From positions 945,001 to 1,009,000 of the forward strand of contig JAVDOI010000040.1 of assembly GCA_032191485.1 (NCBI GenBank): DNA of 64,000 bases, read 5' to 3'. Below are positions 33,599 to 45,698 of this stretch, piece after piece. The notes beneath the pieces are model-generated. The model did not search any database and was not told the origin of the DNA. It saw nothing but the letters and a program-made list of their open reading frames with translations. Each line of letters starts with the position of its first letter. The stretch's first letter is position 1. Origin of the DNA: Leptoclinus maculatus (lineage: Eukaryota; Chordata; Actinopteri; Perciformes; Stichaeidae). The position numbers and the translations under genes are program-made.

Positions 33599-34339
33599 CA
33601 GACAGAACACAGATCACACAGATCACACAACACAGAGATCACACACAGAACAGAGATCACACACAGAACACAGATCACACAGAACAAACACAGATCACAG
33701 ATAGAACACAGATCACACACAGAACACAGAACACAGAGATCACACACGGAACACAGATCACACACAGAACACAGAGATCACACACAGATCACAGATCACA
33801 CAGAACACACACAGATCACAGATAGAACACAGATCACACACAGAACACAGAACACAGAGATCACACACGGAACACAGATCACACACAGAACACAGAGATC
33901 ACACACAGATCACAGATAGAACACAGATCACACACAGAACACAGAACACAGAGATCACACACAGAACACAGATCACAGATAGAACACAGAGATCACACAC
34001 GGAACACAGATCACACACAGAACACAGAGATCACACACAGATCACAGAGATCACACACATCACAGATAGAACACAGAGATCACACACAGAAAACGGAACA
34101 CAGATCACACACATCACAGATAGAACACAGAGATCACACACAGAACACGGAACACAGATCACACACATCACAGATAGAACACAGAGATCACACACGGAAC
34201 ACGGAACACAGATCACACACATCACAGATAGAACACAGAGATCACACACAGAACACAGAACACAAATCCCAGATCACACACAGAACACAGATCACACAAC
34301 ACAGAGAACACACACAGAACACAGATCACACACACACAG
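33599..34339. repeat. ACAGATCACAC minisatellite, unit 12
   Basis: 741 bp, duplicate of unit 8. Confidence 0.93.
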
Positions 34340-34441
34340 CCTCTAAGATAGACAGCGAGACTCGTCATTCATTACAGTGTGAAGTTAATCAACAGACTGA
34401 TCCATTTGGATTGGTGTTTGGTTGTCCACAAGGCATTTGAG

Positions 34442-34629
34442 GAGTGCACCGTTCCCGGCAATGCTGCAATACCGGGTCAATGCGTGGAGTGAACGGAGCA
34501 AGCCCCTTTTTCATCTCCCGATGCTAAAAATCTGCTTAATACGTTATCCTCATATAGAGGACATATCAGATATTAAACTGATAAGAACAGATACTACACT
34601 TGATCTTAGCCAAAAGGCCGAGAAGCGAT
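34442..34629 (-). ncRNA. RNU2: U2 snRNA, copy 12
   Basis: Majority sequence. Confidence 0.95.
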
Positions 34630-34803
34630 GACCCCCAACTGTTTGCTTCCTGTGTAAACCTCCTGACACATTTCTCCCTTGTCATGGTGCAGTTCTTTCA
34701 ATGGGTCATAGCAGTGGCTACAGGTTGGCACACCCATCCAAGCACTCCATGGTCAAGAACCTTGGTCTAGTTAAGGACAGCTTTTTATCTTTTCACAAGT
34801 GTA

Positions 34804-34923
34804 CAAGGCTCAGCCAAACGGCAAAGCCTGCTAAAAATAGGTTGAACTCATTGGTGTTCCTCTCCACGGAAGTCTTTAGTAAAAGGCGAAAGACTTGTGC
34901 GTTATGAAGAGAAACCAAAGTAA
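34804..34923 (-). ncRNA. RNU5: U5 snRNA, copy 12 (ACAAG class)
   Basis: Class reference sequence. Confidence 0.93.
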
Positions 34924-35139
34924 GTACAGCACTCTTGTCAAGAGCAGCCGAAGTCCCTAGTTGTCCCAGTCAAAACGCTCATGGTAAGCCTAAATTGACG
35001 TGCCCTGTTCCAAATCTGAAGCCACACCCATTCCCATACTCCTGCCCACATCTTAAAGAGGGCAATATTCTCCATTGTACTATTTCCTCCCCTCCAATCA
35101 AAAGTACAAACCACTTGATATTTTTTTCAACATGACAAT

Positions 35140-35303
35140 CAGGGGAGAGCGCGAACGCAGTCCCCCACTACCAGAAATTATGCAGTCGAGATTCCCACAT
35201 TTGGGGAATTCGCAGTGGTCAGCACAACCGGAGTGCAATGGCTGGGCCTCGCCCTGGGTGAACCACCTTCTTGATCATGGTATCTCCCCTGCCAGGTAAG
35301 TAT
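35140..35303 (-). ncRNA. RNU1: U1 snRNA, copy 13
   Basis: Majority G18 gene with the CCAAT-less upstream region, duplicate of copy 9. Confidence 0.97.
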
Positions 35304-35845
35304 GAGTTGGAAGAGACAGCGGCAGGGGCGGCATTCCCAGACATAGTACTCCGGATGACGGTTCCCAGATGGCATAATCCCAGAGTGCAGTCCTTTAGCA
35401 TTTAGCACACAGCAAACAAGCTGTTTCTGCTTCTGAGAATGCAAACACAGCCCAGCAACCAAACGAAAGCCTAAAACCTAAGCATGCTAACAATGGAAGA
35501 ATCTTCGGAACACATTTCTCCCACAAAGAAGGGAAAATATCAGTGAGAACACACAATCACTTTAGGCACATCCAGAAGGCCACACCCACTTATCTTGGCG
35601 AACCCGGGCAATTTGCATTACTCAACACACAGCTTCACAGCATACAACAGACACTGCTGCACAGCAATGCTTGCACTTTTCTGGACAAACTGCAAAAGAA
35701 ATAAAGGCTACAAAAGGACCTCAACCCACAATCTGACTCGGAGGACAGAAATTGGCATTCAGAGCTGGAAATGTCGCCAAGCAGTCAGGGCTGATGCATA
35801 CAGTGATTTGAGGCTGGGAGCACAGCGATGTTCCATGAGGGGCGT

Positions 35846-36325
35846 CAGACAGAACACAGATCACACAGATCACACAACACAGAGATCACACACAGAACAC
35901 AGATCACACAGAACAAACACAGATCACAGATAGAACACAGATCACACACAGAACACAGAACACAGAGATCACACACGGAACACAGATCACACACAGAACA
36001 CAGAGATCACACACAGATCACAGATCACACAGAACACACACAGATCACAGATAGAACACAGATCACACACAGAACACAGAACACAGAGATCACACACAGA
36101 TCACAGATAGAACACAGAGATCACACACGGAACACGGAACACAGATCACACACATCACAGAACACAGAGATCACACACAGAACACAGATCACACAGAACA
36201 AACACAGATCACAGATAGAACACAGAGATCACACACGGAACACAGATCACACACAGAACACAGAGATCACACACAGATCACACAACACAGAGAACACACA
36301 CAGAACACAGATCACACACACACAG
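35846..36325. repeat. ACAGATCACAC minisatellite, unit 13
   Basis: 480 bp; unit 9 plus one GGAACAC block. Confidence 0.93.
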
Positions 36326-36429
36326 CCTCTAAGATAGACAGCGAGACTCTCGTCATTCATTACAGTGTGAAGTTAATCAACAGACTGATCCATTTGGATT
36401 GGTGTTTGGTTGTCCACAAGGCATTTGAG

Positions 36430-36617
36430 GAGTGCACCGTTCCCGGCAATGCTGCAATACCGGGTCAATGCGTGGAGTGAACGGAGCAAGCCCCTTTTTC
36501 ATCTCCCGATGCTAAAAATCTGCTTAATACGTTATCCTCATATAGAGGACATATCAGATATTAAACTGATAAGAACAGATACTACACTTGATCTTAGCCA
36601 AAAGGCCGAGAAGCGAT
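36430..36617 (-). ncRNA. RNU2: U2 snRNA, copy 13
   Basis: Majority sequence. Confidence 0.95.
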
Positions 36618-36791
36618 GACCCCCAACTGTTTGCTTCCTGTGTCAACCTCCTGACACATTTCTCCCTTGTCATGGTGCAGTTCTTTCAATGGGTCATAGC
36701 AGTGGCTACAGGTTGGCACACCCATCCAAGCACTCCATGGTCAAGAACCTTGGTCTAGTTAAGGACAGCTTTTTATCTTTTCACAAGTGTA

Positions 36792-36911
36792 CAAGGCTCA
36801 GCCAAACGGCAAAGCCTGCTAAAAATAGGTTGAACTCATTGGTGTTCCTCTCCACGTCAGTCTTTAATAAAAGGCGAAAGACTTAAGCGTTATGAAGAGA
36901 AACCAAAGTAA
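36792..36911 (-). ncRNA. RNU5: U5 snRNA, copy 13, loop 1 mutated (UUAAG class)
   Basis: Besides the CACGTCAGTC change shared with copy 9, it has TTTAATAAAAGG for TTTAGTAAAAGG. Loop 1 on the RNA becomes GCCUUUUAU instead of the near-universal GCCUUUUAC. This is the only copy with an altered loop 1 and may be impaired. Confidence 0.88.
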
Positions 36912-37127
36912 GTACAGCACTCTTGTCAAGAGCAGCCGAGGTCCCTAGTTGTCCCAGTCAAAACGCTCATGGTAAGCCTAAATTGACGTGCCCTGTTCCA
37001 AATCTGAAGCCACACCCATTCCCATACTCCTGCCCACATCTTAAAGAGGGCAATATTCTCCATTGTACTATTTCCTCCCCTCCAATCAAAAGTACAAACC
37101 ACTTGATATTTTTTTCAACATGACAAT

Positions 37128-37291
37128 CAGGGGAGAGCGCGAACGCAGTCCCCCACTACCAGAAATTATGCAGTCGAGATTCCCACATTTGGGGAATTCG
37201 CAGTGGTCAGCACAACCGGAGTGCAATGGCTGGGCCTCGCCCTGGGTGAACCACCTTCTTGATCATGGTATCTGCCCTGCCAGGTAAGTAT
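37128..37291 (-). ncRNA. RNU1: U1 snRNA, copy 14 (G18C class)
   Basis: Duplicate of copy 10, with the AATCTCAGAG upstream change. Confidence 0.96.
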
Positions 37292-37831
37292 GAGTTGGAA
37301 GAGACAGCGGCAGGGGCGGCATTCCCAGACATAGTACTCCGGATGACGGTTCCCAGATGGCATAATCTCAGAGTGCAGTCCTTTAGCATTAGCTTCCATT
37401 GGCAAGCTGTTTCTGCTTCTGAGAATGCAAACACAGCCCAGCAACCAAACGAAAGCCTAAAACCTAAGCATGCTAACAATGGAAGAATCTTCGGAACACA
37501 TTTCTCCCACAAAGAAGGGAAAATATCAGTGAGAACACACAATCACTTTAGGCACATCCAGAAGGCCACACCCACTTATCTTGGCGAACCCGGGCAATTT
37601 GCATTACTCAACACACAGCTTCACAGCATACAACAGACACTGCTGCACAGCAATGCTTGCACTTTTCTGGACAAACTGCAAAAGAAATAAAGGCTACAAA
37701 AGGACCTCAACCCACAATCTGACTCGGAGGACAGAAATTGGCATTCAGAGCTGGAAATGTCGCCAAGCAGTCAGGGCTGATGCATACAGTGATTTGAGGC
37801 TGGGAGCACAGCGATGTTCCATGAGGGGCGT

Positions 37832-38345
37832 CAGACAGAACACAGATCACACAGATCACACAACACAGAGATCACACACAGAACACAGATCACACAGAAC
37901 ACACACAGATCACAGATAGAACACAGATCACACACAGAACACAGAGATCACACACGGAACACAGATCACACACAGAACACAGAACACAGAGATCACACAC
38001 AGATCACAGATAGAACACAGAGATCACACACGGAACACGGAACACAGATCACACACATCACAGATAGAACACAGAGATCACACACAGAACACAGATCACA
38101 CAGAACAAACACAGATCACAGATAGAACACAGAGATCACACACGGAACACAGATCACACACAGAACACAGAGATCACACACAGATCACAGAGATCACACA
38201 CGGAACACGGAACACAGATCACACACATCACAGATAGAACACAGAGATAACACACAGAACACAGAACACAAATCCCAGATCACACACAGAACACAGATCA
38301 CACAACACAGAGAACACACACAGAACACAGATCACACACACACAG
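37832..38345. repeat. ACAGATCACAC minisatellite, unit 14
   Basis: 514 bp. Confidence 0.93.
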
Positions 38346-38453
38346 CCTCTAAGATAGACAGCGAATGAGACTCTCGTCATTCATTACAGTGTGAAGTTAA
38401 TCAACAGACTGATCCATTTGGATTGATGTTTGGTTGTCCACAAGGCATTTGAG

Positions 38454-38641
38454 GAGTGCACCGTTCCCGGCAATGCTGCAATACCGGGTCAATGCGTGGA
38501 GTGAACGGAGCAAGCCCCTTTTTCATTTTCCGATGCTAAAAATCTGCTTAATACGTTATCCTCATATAGAGGACATATCAGATATTAAACTGATAAGAAC
38601 AGATACTACACTTGATCTTAGCCAAAAGGCCGAGAAGCGAT
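38454..38641 (-). ncRNA. RNU2: U2 snRNA, copy 14
   Basis: Carries CATTTTCCGATG as in copy 10. Confidence 0.92.
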
Positions 38642-38815
38642 GACCCCCAACTGTTTGCTTCCTGTGTCAACCTCCTGACACATTTCTCCCTTGTCATGGT
38701 GCAGTTCTTTCAATGGGTCATAGCAGTGGCTACAGGTTGGCACACCCATCCAAGCACTCCATGGTCAAGAACCTTGGTCTAGTTAAGGACAGCTTTTTAT
38801 CTTTTCACAAGTGTA

Positions 38816-38935
38816 CAAGGCTCAGCCAAACGGCAAAGCCTGCTAAAATTTGGTTGAACTCATTGGTGTTCCTCTCCACGGAAGTCTTTAGTAAAAGGCG
38901 AAAGACTTAAGCGTTATGAAGAGAAACCAAAGTAA
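38816..38935 (-). ncRNA. RNU5: U5 snRNA, copy 14, Sm-site variant (UUAAG class)
   Basis: GCTAAAATTTGG for GCTAAAAATAGG: the Sm region on the RNA becomes CCAAAUUUUAGC instead of CCUAUUUUUAGC, shortening the U run by one. Confidence 0.9.
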
Positions 38936-39151
38936 GTACAGCACTCTTGTCAAGAGCAGCCGAAGTCCCTAGTTGTCCCAGTCAAAACGCTCATGGTAAG
39001 CCTAAATTGACGTGCCCTGTTCCAAATCTGAAGCCACACCCATTCCCATACTCCTGCCCACATCTTAAAGAGGGCAATATTCTCCATTGTACTATTTCCT
39101 CCCCTCCAATCAAAAGTACAAACCACTTGATATTTTTTTCAACATGACAAT

Positions 39152-39315
39152 CAGGGGAGAGCGCGAACGCAGTCCCCCACTACCAGAAATTATGCAGTCG
39201 AGATTCCCACATTTGGGGAATTCGCAGTGGTCAGCACAACCGGAGTGCAATGGCTGGGCCTCGCCCTGGGTGAACCACCTTCTTGATCATGGTATCTGCC
39301 CTGCCAGGTAAGTAT
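39152..39315 (-). ncRNA. RNU1: U1 snRNA, copy 15 (G18C class)
   Basis: Class reference sequence. Confidence 0.97.
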
Positions 39316-39855
39316 GAGTTGGAAGAGACAGCGGCAGGGGCGGCATTCCCAGACATAGTACTCCGGATGACGGTTCCCAGATGGCATAATCCCAGAGTGC
39401 AGTCCTTTAGCATTAGCTTCCATTGGCAAGCTGTTTCTGCTTCTGAGAATGCAAACACAGCCCAGCAACCAAACGAAAGCCTAAAACCTAAGCATGCTAA
39501 CAATGGAAGAATCTTCGGAACACATTTCTCCCACAAAGAAGGGAAAATATCAGTGAGAACACACAATCACTTTAGGCACATCCAGAAGGCCACACCCACT
39601 TATCTTGGCGAACCCGGGCAATTTGCATTACTCAACACACAGCTTCACAGCATACAACAGACACTGCTGCACAGCAATGCTTGCACTTTTCTGGACAAAC
39701 TGCAAAATAAATAAAGGCTACAAAAGGACCTCAACCCACAATCTGACTCGGAGGACAGAAATTGGCATTCAGAGCTGGAAATGTCGCCAAGCAGTCAGGG
39801 CTGATGCATACAGTGATTTGAGGCTGGGAGCACAGCGATGTTCCATGAGGGGCGT

Positions 39856-40369
39856 CAGACAGAACACAGATCACACAGATCACACAACACAGAGATCACA
39901 CACAGAACACAGATCACACAGAACACACACAGATCACAGATAGAACACAGATCACACACAGAACACAGAGATCACACACGGAACACAGATCACACACAGA
40001 ACACAGAACACAGAGATCACACACAGATCACAGATAGAACACAGAGATCACACACGGAACACGGAACACAGATCACACACATCACAGATAGAACACAGAG
40101 ATCACACACAGAACACAGATCACACAGAACAAACACAGATCACAGATAGAACACAGAGATCACACACGGAACACAGATCACACACAGAACACAGAGATCA
40201 CACACAGATCACAGAGATCACACACGGAACACGGAACACAGATCACACACATCACAGATAGAACACAGAGATAACACACAGAACACAGAACACAAATCCC
40301 AGATCACACACAGAACACAGATCACACAACACAGAGAACACACACAGAACACAGATCACACACACACAG
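39856..40369. repeat. ACAGATCACAC minisatellite, unit 15
   Basis: 514 bp. Confidence 0.93.
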
Positions 40370-40477
40370 CCTCTAAGATAGACAGCGAATGAGACTCTCG
40401 TCATTCATTACAGTGTGAAGTTAATCAACAGACTGATCCATTTGGATTGGTGTTTGGTTGTCCACAAGGCATTTGAG

Positions 40478-40665
40478 GAGTGCACCGTTCCCGGCAATGC
40501 TGCAATACCGGGTCAATGCGTGGAGTGAACAGAGCAAGCCCCTTTTTCATCTCCCGATGCTAAAAATCTGCTTAATACGTTATCCTCATATAGAGGACAT
40601 ATCAGATATTAAACTGATAAGAACAGATACTACACTTGATCTTAGCCAAAAGGCCGAGAAGCGAT
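40478..40665 (-). ncRNA. RNU2: U2 snRNA, copy 15
   Basis: GAACAGAGC for GAACGGAGC: the stem III arm GCUCCGUUC becomes GCUCUGUUC. Confidence 0.93.
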
Positions 40666-40839
40666 GACCCCCAACTGTTTGCTTCCTGTGTCAACCTCCT
40701 GACACATTTCTCCCTTGTCATGGTGCAGTTCTTTCAATGGGTCATAGCAGTGGCTACAGGTTGGCACACCCATCCAAGCACTCCATGGTCAAGAACCTTG
40801 GTCTAGTTAAGGACAGCTTTTTATCTTTTCACAAGTGTA

Positions 40840-40959
40840 CAAGGCTCAGCCAAACGGCAAAGCCTGCTAAAAATAGGTTGAAATCATTGGTGTTCCTCTC
40901 CACGGAAGTCTTTAGTAAAAGGCGAAAGACTTAAGCGTTATGAAGAGAAACCAAAGTAA
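40840..40959 (-). ncRNA. RNU5: U5 snRNA, copy 15 (UUAAG class)
   Basis: Private change GAAATCATTGG for GAACTCATTGG, which alters the closing basal-stem arm GAGU to GAUU. Confidence 0.91.
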
Positions 40960-41175
40960 GTACAGCACTCTTGTCAAGAGCAGCCGAAGTCCCTAGTTGT
41001 CCCAGTCAAAACGCTCATGGTAAGCCTAAATTGACGTGCCCTGTTCCAAATCTGAAGCCACACCCATTCCCATACTCCTGCCCACATCTTAAAGAGGGCA
41101 ATATTCTCCATTGTACTATTTCCTCCCCTCCAATCAAAAGTACAAACCACTTGATATTTTTTTCAACATGACAAT

Positions 41176-41339
41176 CAGGGGAGAGCGCGAACGCAGTCCC
41201 CCACTACCAGAAATTATGCAGTCGAGATTCCCACATTTGGGGAATTCGCAGTGGTCAGCACAACCGGAGTGCAATGGCTGGGCCTCGCCCTGGGTGAACC
41301 ACCTTCTTGATCATGGTATCTGCCCTGCCAGGTAAGTAT
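41176..41339 (-). ncRNA. RNU1: U1 snRNA, copy 16 (G18C class), distal element displaced
   Basis: Gene sequence matches its class. An hAT insertion 207 bp upstream moves the octamer/CACCC pair from about -310 to about -1,500. Confidence 0.96.
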
Positions 41340-41537
41340 GAGTTGGAAGAGACAGCGGCAGGGGCGGCATTCCCAGACATAGTACTCCGGATGACGGTTC
41401 CCAGATGGCATAATCCCAGAGTGCAGTCCTTTAGCATTAGCTTCCATTGGCAAGCTGTTTCTGCTTCTGAGAATGCAAACACAGCCCAGCAACCAAACGA
41501 AAGCCTAAAACCTAAGCATGCTAACAATGGAAGAATC

Positions 41538-41545
41538 TTCGGAAC
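41538..41545. repeat. 8-bp target-site duplication, left (hAT copy 1)
   Basis: TTCGGAAC, repeated at 42740-42747. An 8-bp duplication is the signature of hAT transposition. Confidence 0.93.
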
Positions 41546-41897
41546 CAGTGGCGGCTGGTGGAAAATGTTCTTGGTAGGGCTGTGCCACATCCAATCAATT
41601 TCAGCAAACATCCCAGAATGATTTAATGCAAACAAATTAAGGTATCAAACACGCATTACTACTTTGCAGTTAAATATTTAACATTTATTCCAACACGAAA
41701 AAAAGCAGTAAATAACACTTTCACAAACACGTCAGGACATCTTATTTTAGTCACCCTCACAGGGAATTCAGTATAATATAATATATATAACATAAAATAA
41801 TATTCTGTATAATATAATAATATATATATCATATAATATTCTGTATAATATAATAATATATATATATATCATATAATAATATTCACTATAATATAAA

Positions 41898-41898
<1 letters not shown>

Positions 41899-41965
<67 letters not shown>

Positions 41966-41988
41966 ATATATATATATATATATATATA
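41899..41988. repeat. (CA)n(TA)n microsatellite in hAT copy 1
   Basis: About 12 CA repeats followed by a long TA tract with a TAATAATA interruption. Confidence 0.9.
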
Positions 41989-42315
41989 ACTATATATCCA
42001 TTTTTCAGACAGGTGCTTCATGTCCCTCACTCCCTAACTGTCCATGCTGGTTCTGTCCCCGTTGTTTTAAAAAGATAAATAAGTTATTATCATGACGTCA
42101 TCCAGCTAGTCAAACCTGTCTGGTGTACAGCTAGTAGAGAAGCTTCATGTGCTGCTTCTCTTTCCTGCTAGTCTGCTGTCTGATTGTGAGGTCAGGCTGA
42201 TCTGGGATCAGCTCTTTCAGTAGTTTCTCCTCTCAGTTCTCCTCTCAAACGGGTCTTGGAGGAGTAGTGCTCACACTGGCGCTCTCCTGTAGAGACTTCT
42301 CCTGACGAGAACGCG

Positions 42316-42349
42316 CAGCTTGGGGCAGGAAAAAAACTGCCCCAAGCTG
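42316..42349. repeat. 13-bp perfect hairpin in hAT copy 1
   Basis: CAGCTTGGGGCAG and CTGCCCCAAGCTG separated by 8 A-rich bases (GAAAAAAA). A further GGGGCAGTTTTT lies near 42446. Confidence 0.85.
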
Positions 42350-42739
42350 AATCTATTTGAGGACGCTGATTGGCTGAATTGTATGTCACTCATTTATATC
42401 TTTACTCAGCATTGGCTAAACTGCTTTATAGACCCGCCTCTTTGGGGCAGTTTTTCCAGCGCCCCAGCAGCTGAGACGTGCACACACAGAGAGGAAGAGC
42501 AGACAGGCAGAGAGGACATGCAGGAAAAGCATATATTTACCGCAGATATCATATTTTACACATATTACTGGGTGATTCCATGTTTCAAAAACACAAATAT
42601 TGACAATTTGTATAGTTTATTTTTATTTTAAATTTTATTTTTATTTATATTTTTAATTTTATTTTTATTTTTATTTTTATTTTTTTGTAGCTCTAGGGGG
42701 GGCGGCGCCCTAGCGCCCTCTATGGACCAGCCGCCACTG

Positions 42740-42747
42740 TTCGGAAC
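42740..42747. repeat. 8-bp target-site duplication, right (hAT copy 1)
   Basis: TTCGGAAC, matching the copy at 41538. Confidence 0.93.
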
Positions 42748-43081
42748 ACATTTCTCCCACAAAGAAGGGAAAATATCAGTGAGAACACACAATCACTTTA
42801 GGCACATCCAGAAGGCCACACCCACTTATCTTGGCGAACCCAAGCAATTTGCATTACTCAACACACAGCTTCACAGCATACAACAGACACTGCTGCACAG
42901 CAATGCTTGCACTTTTCTGGACAAACTGCAAAAGAAATAAAGGCTACAAAAGGACCTCAACCCACAATCTGACTCGGAGGACAGAAATTGGCATTCAGAG
43001 CTGGAAATGTCGCCAAGCAGTCAGGGCTGATGCATACAGTGATTTGAGGCTGGGAGCACAGCGATGTTCCATGAGGGGCGT

Positions 43082-43512
43082 CAGACAGAACACAGATCAC
43101 ACAGATCACACAACACAGAGATCACACACAGAACACAGATCACACAGAACACACACAGATCACAGATAGAACACAGATCACACACAGAACACAGAGATCA
43201 CACACGGAACACAGATCACACACAGAACACAGAACACAGAGATCACACACAGATCACAGATAGAACACAGAGATCACACACGGAACACGGAACACAGATC
43301 ACACACATCACAGATAGAACACAGAGATCACACACAGAACACAGATCACACAGAACAAACACAGATCACAGATAGAACACAGAGATCACACACGGAACAC
43401 AGATCACACACAGAACACAGAGATCACACACAGATCACAGAGATCACACACGGAACACGGAACACAGATCACACACATCACAGATAGAACACAGAGATAA
43501 CACACAGAACAC
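43082..43512. repeat. ACAGATCACAC minisatellite, unit 16, truncated
   Basis: 431 bp. It ends abruptly at CACAGAACAC and continues directly into U2-upstream sequence (TTGGTCTAG), so its tail is deleted. Confidence 0.93.
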
Positions 43513-43520
43513 TTGGTCTA
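43505..43520. other. Deletion junction: U2 missing from this unit
   Basis: Minisatellite sequence is joined to the segment that normally lies about 165 bp upstream of U2. The minisatellite tail, the whole U2 gene, its PSE and its CACACCCAT element are gone. The two parents share AGAAC at the join (CAGAACAC and AAGAACCTTGG), which suggests microhomology-mediated repair. Confidence 0.9.
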
Positions 43521-43554
43521 GTTAAGGACAGCTTTTTATCTTTTCACAAGTGTA

Positions 43555-43674
43555 CAAGGCTCAGCCAAACGGCAAAGCCTGCTAAAAATAGGTTGAACTC
43601 ATTGGTGTTCCTCTCCACGGAAGTCTTTAGTAAAAGGCGAAAGACTTAAGCGTTATGAAGAGAAACCAAAGTAA
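43555..43674 (-). ncRNA. RNU5: U5 snRNA, copy 16 (UUAAG class), no U2 partner
   Basis: Class reference sequence. The deletion ends about 40 bp beyond its 3' end, leaving its 3' box in place. Confidence 0.93.
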
Positions 43675-43890
43675 GTACAGCACTCTTGTCAAGAGCAGCC
43701 GAGGTCCCTAGTTGTCCCAGTCAAAACGCTCATGGTAAGCCTAAATTGACGTGCCCTGTTCCAAATCTGAAGCCACACCCATTCCCATACTCCTGCCCAC
43801 ATCTTAAAGAGGGCAATATTCTCCATTGTACTATTTCCTCCCCTCCAATCAAAAGTACAAACCACTTGATATTTTTTTCAACATGACAAT

Positions 43891-44054
43891 CAGGGGAGAG
43901 CGCGAACGCAGTCCCCCACTACCAGAAATTATGCAGTCGAGATTCCCACATTTGGGGAATTCGCAGTGGTCAGCACAACCGGAGTGCAATGGCTGGGCCT
44001 CGCCCTGGGTGAACCACCTTCTTGATCATGGTATCTGCCCTGCCAGGTAAGTAT
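43891..44054 (-). ncRNA. RNU1: U1 snRNA, copy 17 (G18C class)
   Basis: Class reference sequence. Confidence 0.97.
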
Positions 44055-44594
44055 GAGTTGGAAGAGACAGCGGCAGGGGCGGCATTCCCAGACATAGTAC
44101 TCCGGATGACGGTTCCCAGATGGCATAATCCCAGAGTGCAGTCCTTTAGCATTAGCTTCCATTGGCAAGCTGTTTCTGCTTCTGAGAATGCAAACACAGC
44201 CCAGCAACCAAACGAAAGCCTAAAACCTAAGCATGCTAACAATGGAAGAATCTTCGGAACACATTTCTCCCACAAAGAAGGGAAAATATCAGTGAGAACA
44301 CACAATCACTTTAGGCACATCCAGAAGGCCACACCCACTTATCTTGGCGAACCCGGGCAATTTGCATTACTCAACACACAGCTTCACAGCATACAACAGA
44401 CACTGCTGCACAGCAATGCTTGCACTTTTCTGGACAAACTGCAAAAGAAATAAAGGCTACAAAAGGACCTCAACCCACAATCTGACTCGGAGGACAGAAA
44501 TTGGCATTCAGAGCTGGAAATGTCGCCAAGCAGTCAGGGCTGATGCATACAGTGATTTGAGGCTGGGAGCACAGCGATGTTCCATGAGGGGCGT

Positions 44595-45108
44595 CAGACA
44601 GAACACAGATCACACAGATCACACAACACAGAGATCACACACAGAACACAGATCACACAGAACACACACAGATCACAGATAGAACACAGATCACACACAG
44701 AACACAGAGATCACACACGGAACACAGATCACACACAGAACACAGAACACAGAGATCACACACAGATCACAGATAGAACACAGAGATCACACACGGAACA
44801 CGGAACACAGATCACACACATCACAGATAGAACACAGAGATCACACACAGAACACAGATCACACAGAACAAACACAGATCACAGATAGAACACAGAGATC
44901 ACACACGGAACACAGATCACACACAGAACACAGAGATCACACACAGATCACAGAGATCACACACGGAACACGGAACACAGATCACACACATCACAGATAG
45001 AACACAGAGATAACACACAGAACACAGAACACAAATCCCAGATCACACACAGAACACAGATCACACAACACAGAGAACACACACAGAACACAGATCACAC
45101 ACACACAG
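44595..45108. repeat. ACAGATCACAC minisatellite, unit 17
   Basis: 514 bp. Confidence 0.93.
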
Positions 45109-45216
45109 CCTCTAAGATAGACAGCGAATGAGACTCTCGTCATTCATTACAGTGTGAAGTTAATCAACAGACTGATCCATTTGGATTGGTGTTTGGTTGT
45201 CCACAAGGCATTTGAG

Positions 45217-45404
45217 GAGTGCACCGTTCCCGGCAATGCTGCAATACCGGGTCAATGCGTGGAGTGAACGGAGCAAGCCCCTTTTTCATCTCCCGATGCT
45301 AAAAATCTGCTTAATACGTTATCCTCATATAGAGGACATATCAGATATTAAACTGATAAGAACAGATACTACACTTGATCTTAGCCAAAAGGCCGAGAAG
45401 CGAT
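45217..45404 (-). ncRNA. RNU2: U2 snRNA, copy 16
   Basis: Majority sequence. From here U2 copy numbers run one behind the unit number. Confidence 0.95.
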
Positions 45405-45578
45405 GACCCCCAACTGTTTGCTTCCTGTGTCAACCTCCTGACACATTTCTCCCTTGTCATGGTGCAGTTCTTTCAATGGGTCATAGCAGTGGCTACAGGT
45501 TGGCACACCCATCCAAGCACTCCATGGTCAAGAACCTTGGTCTAGTTAAGGACAGCTTTTTATCTTTTCACAAGTGTA

Positions 45579-45698
45579 CAAGGCTCAGCCAAACGGCAAA
45601 GCCTGCTAAAAATAGGTTGAACTCATTGGTGTTCCTCTCCACGGAAGTCTTTAGTAAAAGGCGAAAGACTTAAGCGTTATGAAGAGAAACCAAAGTAA
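45579..45698 (-). ncRNA. RNU5: U5 snRNA, copy 17 (UUAAG class)
   Basis: Class reference sequence. Confidence 0.93.

Larger units (their letters stand above)
33330..40666. repeat. About 7.3-kb segmental duplication, copy B
   Basis: Second copy of the four-unit segment starting near 25050. Private differences since duplication include U5 copy 13 loop 1, U5 copy 14 Sm region and U2 copy 15. Confidence 0.85.
41546..42739. mobile_element. Non-autonomous hAT element, copy 1 (1,194 bp)
   Basis: Bounded by perfect 14-bp terminal inverted repeats (CAGTGGCGGCTGGT and ACCAGCCGCCACTG) and the 8-bp duplication TTCGGAAC, both diagnostic of the hAT superfamily. The interior has a CA/TA microsatellite, a 13-bp hairpin, a (TTTTA)-rich tract and a GGGGGGCGGCGCCC patch. 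The longest reading frame (about 103 codons) shows no transposase feature I recognise, so it would have moved with a transposase supplied in trans. It sits in the U1 upstream region, 207 bp from the gene. Confidence 0.93.

Noticed and set aside
42320..42631. 103-codon reading frame in the hAT element
   Set aside because: It crosses the hairpin and shows no transposase motif; it is unlikely to be coding.
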